25,460 nt of DNA from Acidobacteriaceae bacterium. Lineage in GTDB: Bacteria > Acidobacteriota > Terriglobia > Terriglobales > Acidobacteriaceae. The stretch's first letter is position 1. Each line of letters starts with the position of its first letter. Shown here in pieces: positions 22,273-25,460 of the stretch. Both the position numbers and the translations under genes were made by a program. The stretch is from NCBI GenBank assembly GCA_003140785.1, contig PLKY01000324.1, forward strand, positions 1-25,460. The letters are read 5' to 3'. Under the pieces are notes generated by a model. That model was not told the origin of the DNA and ran no database searches. It saw only the letters and a list, made by a program, of their open reading frames with translations.

Positions 22273-23061
22273 CTAGCTGCCTAAACGATAAGTGGGGCCA
22301 CTGACGCGGCGTTCGGTTTTGTTTGCGCGGAGGTCTGGCTGACCGCTGCGACGATCGATGCTAATCGACATGTCGGGCAGGATGATGGTGCGCTGGCCGG
22401 CGACTTGCGCCGCGGCAACGCCGGCACTGGGCGAAGCATGCATGTCGAGTTCGGCGAGATCCGGAACAATTTTGTTTTCCTTGTTGGATGTTGAGCCGGC
22501 GACAGTCGTGCTGGTTCCGTTGGTGAGCATTTTGTTCAGGACCGGCATATTGACGCGCTGGGTTTCAACGAAGTCGACGCCATCGGCGGTAAGGGTGAAG
22601 TCGGAATTGTCGGCGCGTGTGATGTAGCCCTTCCGGAGCAGATACCAGGTAGTGAAGTCCAGATAATCGCGCGGAAATCCCATCTGTTTTTCGATCTCAG
22701 CGAGAGTGACTTCAGGATTATGGGGATGATTGCGGCGGCGGTAGTAGAGCACCGCAAGGACGGCCAAGCGGCGATTGAGTTCGCCATCGAACTGGTCCAT
22801 GAAATCAACGCTCGAGGAGAGCGGTGTTTCTTCGGCGGATTCGAGCTGGCGGTCGCTATCGTATTCAGCGCGGCGGTCGGCATCGGAAAGGACGTCATAG
22901 GCTGTCTTCAACATGAAGAACTTTTCCGGGTCGCCGGAGACCGGGTTGTCCGGATGGAAGCGGGCGGCCAGGAAACGGTAGACACGGTGAATGGTGTCGG
23001 CATCAGCGTTGGGGCTGATTTGGAGGAACTCGTAATAATCCAGGTTCTTCATCTCAATCAT
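22273..23061 (-). CDS. J-domain protein with a possible winged-helix region
   Basis: A 262-residue protein with an N-terminal J domain (about 8-70): LDYYEFLQISPNADADTIHRVYRFLAARFHPDNP, with the HPD tripeptide at 36-38 that stimulates Hsp70/DnaK ATPase, and AYDVLSDADRRAEYD. There is no Gly/Phe region or zinc finger, so it is not a full DnaJ. Residues about 100-170 (NRRLAVLAVLYYRRRN, VTLAEIEKQMGFPRDYLDFTTWYLLRKGYITR, FTLTADGVDFVE) read like a winged helix. The C terminus is Arg-rich. It might bring DnaK to a DNA or protein target; this is inference. ATG 23061 is supported by AGAGG 7 bases upstream. A second ATG three codons later is less well placed. Confidence 0.88.
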   Translation of the reverse strand: MIEMKNLDYYEFLQISPNADADTIHRVYRFLAARFHPDNPVSGDPEKFFMLKTAYDVLSDADRRAEYDSDRQLESAEETPLSSSVDFMDQFDGELNRRLAVLAVLYYRRRNHPHNPEVTLAEIEKQMGFPRDYLDFTTWYLLRKGYITRADNSDFTLTADGVDFVETQRVNMPVLNKMLTNGTSTTVAGSTSNKENKIVPDLAELDMHASPSAGVAAAQVAGQRTIILPDMSISIDRRSGQPDLRANKTERRVSGPTYRLGS

Positions 23062-23414
23062 GGGGGAGCCTCTTTGCGTCGTTGGAGACGAACCTTAACT
23101 GATTGAAAGTCTAGGCCGGTGCTTGGGGCGGGACAATCACACACAGAGGTCAGAAGCCGACCATTGGTGGGATAGGAGTGTGACACGGGCGGGGCTGGGG
23201 GCGGCAGGTGGCTGAAACGGGGCTGGTTGCGGCTCAGGAGGGGGAGGCTCGGGACGACGAGATCGAAGCCGGATTCCGCGCAGGCGAGTTTGAAATCGCG
23301 AATCGGGAAGAGGGATCCGGCGTAGGCAGGAGTATGGCTCCGGGCATGCAGGGCGGCGGCTATACTCGGGGTTTGGATCGCGAAGATTGATTGCGCGGAA
23401 AGCCGGAAGTGCTG
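23062..23414. promoter_or_regulatory. Divergent region between the J-domain and CRTAC1-like genes
   Basis: About 350 bp without a convincing gene. TATACT at 23361-23366 is a candidate -10 for the plus-strand gene, about 48 bp before its start, without a clear -35. The stretch near 23180-23250 is rich in G tracts on the plus strand but does not fit a strict quadruplex pattern or the heptad period. Confidence 0.4.
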
Positions 23415-25412
23415 ATGTTTTTGCAGCAAGACGGCTTCTGGCGGCGTCCGCGGTTGAGGAGAAACGGATTGGGTTGGAACCGGCGAGGATTTTTGAAGTC
23501 GCTGTCGCGGACAGCGCTGGTGTTGTCGCTGGAGGATGTGCTGGGGCTGGCGCGGCCGGGTTTTGGATTAGGCGCGCAGCAGGGTGCTACGGCGCAGAAG
23601 CCATCGGGGAGTGCGCGGCAATCGTATGAAGCGGCTGCGCGGCCGGCGCCGAAGGGTGCTCCTTCGCCGGTGACCGGGACGCCGCTGGGCGTGCAGTTTG
23701 TCGATGTGGCCAAACAGGCCGGGTTGAATGTTGAGACGATCTTCGGCGGTGAGCACAGGAACAAATATCTGCTGGAGACGACGGGTTGCGGCGCGGCGTT
23801 CTTCGACTATGACCAGGATGACTGGGTAGATATTTTTCTGGTCAATGGGTGGAGACTGGAGGGATTTCCCAAAGGGCATGAACCCGTTTGTCACTTGTTC
23901 AAGAACAATCGCGACGGGACGTTTACGGATGTGACTTTGAAGGCGGGGCTCGCGCGATCGGGTTGGGGACAGGCGTGCTGCGTGGGCGACTACAACAACG
24001 ATGGATGGAACGACCTGTTCGTGAGCTACTACGGGCAGAACGCGCTGTTCCGGAACAATGGGAATGGGACGTTCAAGGATGTGACGAAGGAAGCTGGGCT
24101 ATCGCAGGATCGGCTGCGGTGGAACTCGGGCTGCACGTTTGTGGACTACGACAAGGATGGGCACCTCGATTTGTTTGTGGGGAACTACATCGACTTCGAT
24201 GTGAAGACTGCGCCCCTGCCTGAGGACGCGAACTGTACGTACAAGGGGATCGTGGTGGCGTGCGGACCGCCGGGGTTGGAGGGTGGAAAGAATCTGCTCT
24301 ATCACAACAACGGAGATGGGACGTTCAGCGACGTGAGCGCGAAGGCGGGGATGAATGGCACGCTGGGGACTTATGCGCTGAGCTGCGCGGCGGCGGATTT
24401 GGATAACACGGGATGGCCGAATATCTATGTAGCGAACGATTCGACGTCGGCGACCTACTACGTGAACCAGACGGATGGGACGTTCAAGGACCAGGCGATC
24501 GAGGCGGGCGTGGCGTATTCGCCTGATGGGAAACCGCAGGCGGGGATGGGCGTGTCGATCGGAGACTACAACCGCGACGGGCGGTTGGATATTGTGAAGA
24601 CGAACTTCGCGGGCGACACCGACTCGTTATATATGAATCTCGGCGATGGGTCGTTTGACGATCGGACGTACCAGGCGGGGTTGGGGATCAACACGCGGCT
24701 GCTGGGATGGGGTGTGAGTTTCATCGATATCGATAACGATGGGTGGCTCGACATTCTTGTGTCGAATGGGCACGTGTATCCCGAGGTGGATGGGACGCAG
24801 GTGGATGCGAGTTATGCGGAGCGGAAATATTTGTATCGCAATTTGCGCAACGGACAGTTTGAGGATGTGAGCTTGCTTGGCGGGAGTGGGATTACGGCGG
24901 AGGCGAAGGCGCGCGGGTTTGCGGTTGGCGATTTTGATAATGATGGGGATCTCGATGCGGTGGTGAACTGCGTGAATGCTGTGCCGCAGTTGTTGCGCTG
25001 CGATTCGACGCTGAAGCGGAGCTGGGTGAAGGTTCGGCTGGTGGGGACTAAGTCGAATCGAACTGGGATTGGGGCGCGGATTAAGGTGGTGGCGGCGACG
25101 GGGACGACGTTAGGGAACAGGGAACAGGGAATAGGGAATAATGGGGCTGCGGGAGCTTCGGGGCTGACGACGAAGGCGGGGCCGACGCTGACGCAGATTG
25201 AGGAAGTGCGCTCGTGCAATGGGTATTATTCGGCGAGCGATTTGCGGATTCATTTTGGATTGGGTGAGGCGAAGACGGTGGATCTCGTCGAAATCAAGTG
25301 GCCATCGGGGGCGGTGGATTCGTTGAAGGATCTGGATGTGAATCGGCTTTATGTGGTGGAAGAGGGCGGGAAGATTTTGAGGACGATGGAGATGGTAGGA
25401 GCTAAGAAGTAG
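23415..25412 (+). CDS. CRTAC1-like ASPIC/UnbV protein with FG-GAP/VCBS repeats, Tat-exported
   Basis: A 665-residue exported protein. The N terminus has a twin-arginine signal, WNRRGFLKSLSRTALVLSL (Arg23-Arg24). From about residue 90, seven calcium-site-like FG-GAP/VCBS blades are visible, including FFDYDQDDWVDIFLVNG, VGDYNNDGWNDLFVSYYG, FVDYDKDGHLDLFVGNY, IGDYNRDGRLDIVKTNF, FIDIDNDGWLDILVSNG and VGDFDNDGDLDAVVNCV, forming a beta-propeller. The C terminus is an ASPIC/UnbV domain (about 545-650) with NRTGIGARIKVVAATG, EVRSCNGYYSASDLRIHFGLG and VEIKWPSG. Between GIGARIKV and EVRS there is an extra segment encoded in part by a GGGAAYA heptad array. ATG 23415 is preferred (GGAAG 5 bases upstream); a TTG at 23391 would add eight residues. 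Function unknown; such propellers often bind sugars or proteins. Confidence 0.92.
   Translation: MFLQQDGFWRRPRLRRNGLGWNRRGFLKSLSRTALVLSLEDVLGLARPGFGLGAQQGATAQKPSGSARQSYEAAARPAPKGAPSPVTGTPLGVQFVDVAKQAGLNVETIFGGEHRNKYLLETTGCGAAFFDYDQDDWVDIFLVNGWRLEGFPKGHEPVCHLFKNNRDGTFTDVTLKAGLARSGWGQACCVGDYNNDGWNDLFVSYYGQNALFRNNGNGTFKDVTKEAGLSQDRLRWNSGCTFVDYDKDGHLDLFVGNYIDFDVKTAPLPEDANCTYKGIVVACGPPGLEGGKNLLYHNNGDGTFSDVSAKAGMNGTLGTYALSCAAADLDNTGWPNIYVANDSTSATYYVNQTDGTFKDQAIEAGVAYSPDGKPQAGMGVSIGDYNRDGRLDIVKTNFAGDTDSLYMNLGDGSFDDRTYQAGLGINTRLLGWGVSFIDIDNDGWLDILVSNGHVYPEVDGTQVDASYAERKYLYRNLRNGQFEDVSLLGGSGITAEAKARGFAVGDFDNDGDLDAVVNCVNAVPQLLRCDSTLKRSWVKVRLVGTKSNRTGIGARIKVVAATGTTLGNREQGIGNNGAAGASGLTTKAGPTLTQIEEVRSCNGYYSASDLRIHFGLGEAKTVDLVEIKWPSGAVDSLKDLDVNRLYVVEEGGKILRTMEMVGAKK
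25113..25140 (+). repeat. Heptad array 9: four GGGAAYA units inside a coding region
   Basis: GGGAACA, GGGAACA, GGGAATA and GGGAATA lie in frame within the ASPIC/UnbV domain of the CRTAC1-like gene and encode GNREQGIGNN. With the following GGGG they give five G tracts. The unit is identical to those found between genes elsewhere in the window. Confidence 0.97.
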
Positions 25413-25432
25413 GTTGTTGATCGACCAGCAAC
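25413..25432 (+). terminator. Weak hairpin after the CRTAC1-like gene
   Basis: GTTGTTG (25413-25419) can pair with CAGCAAC (25426-25432), one pair being a G-U wobble, around a 6-base loop. It starts at the base after the stop codon. No T-tract follows, so it is only a possible terminator. Confidence 0.3.
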
Positions 25433-25460
25433 GTCCGAGTAGGCGGTGAGAACGAAGCCG

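Noticed and set aside
22076..22276. Small plus-strand open frame of 66 codons downstream of heptad array 8
   Set aside because: No ribosome-binding site or domain; it runs through the perfect inverted repeat, so it is probably chance.
23180..23250. Cluster of G tracts in the gap before the CRTAC1-like gene
   Set aside because: Tract spacing does not give four GGG runs within 7-base loops and there is no 7-bp period, so it is not grouped with the heptad arrays.
8215..25140. Heptad arrays as insertion-sequence ends or attachment sites
   Set aside because: No terminal inverted repeats, target duplications, transposase or integrase gene were seen near any array.

Overview
The window looks like chromosomal DNA of an Acidobacteriota bacterium, probably class Terriglobia. 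The reasons are an orphan double-FtsX permease of the ADOP type, a CRTAC1-like ASPIC/UnbV beta-propeller protein, several Tat-exported oxidoreductase and isomerase proteins, and GC-rich codon use. There is no rRNA, tRNA, CRISPR array, transposase, integrase or phage gene, so it reads as ordinary genome with an unusual intergenic repeat content. All assignments come from reading translations and motifs by eye; no database search was run.

Layout. 1-771 is the 3' end of a DUF3536/GH57-like gene, followed by a lipoprotein esterase (805-1692). A minus-strand block runs right to left: parD and parE (6520-5943), hisS (5899-4559), an exported glycine-zipper protein (4562-3699, start overlapping the hisS stop) and aspS (3628-1751). 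From 6790 a plus-strand ECF sigma factor overlaps its membrane-bound RskA-type anti-sigma factor. Then come an exported acidobacterial protein of unknown function (8486-9478), an aldo/keto reductase (9591-10619), a gene-poor stretch with what looks like a frameshifted small membrane protein, and the ADOP permease (11474-13957). On the minus strand, a Tat-exported Gfo/Idh/MocA oxidoreductase is translationally coupled to a Tat-exported TIM-barrel isomerase (16241-14056). Divergently follow an Asp/Glu racemase relative, a TetR regulator and an NAD(P)-dependent reductase (16519-18988). Two related palindromes, before tetR and before the reductase gene, suggest the regulator controls both. The right end holds a LysR regulator, a secreted HExxH protein, a CDF cation transporter, a J-domain protein with a possible winged helix, and the CRTAC1-like protein.

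The most unusual signal is a dispersed family of 7-bp tandem repeats, mostly GGGAACA/GGGAATA. Nine sites are found between 8215 and 25140, counting a GGGACTA version and an unrelated AGTTCNN version. All eight G-rich arrays have the G-rich sequence on the plus strand. Six of the nine arrays start within about 20 bp of the stop codon of a plus-strand gene. One contains the stop codon itself, one supplies a ribosome-binding site, and one is inserted in frame inside the CRTAC1-like gene. Because each unit is GGG plus four bases, arrays with four or more G-tracts fit the G-quadruplex consensus. This is the best candidate here for an undescribed functional element.
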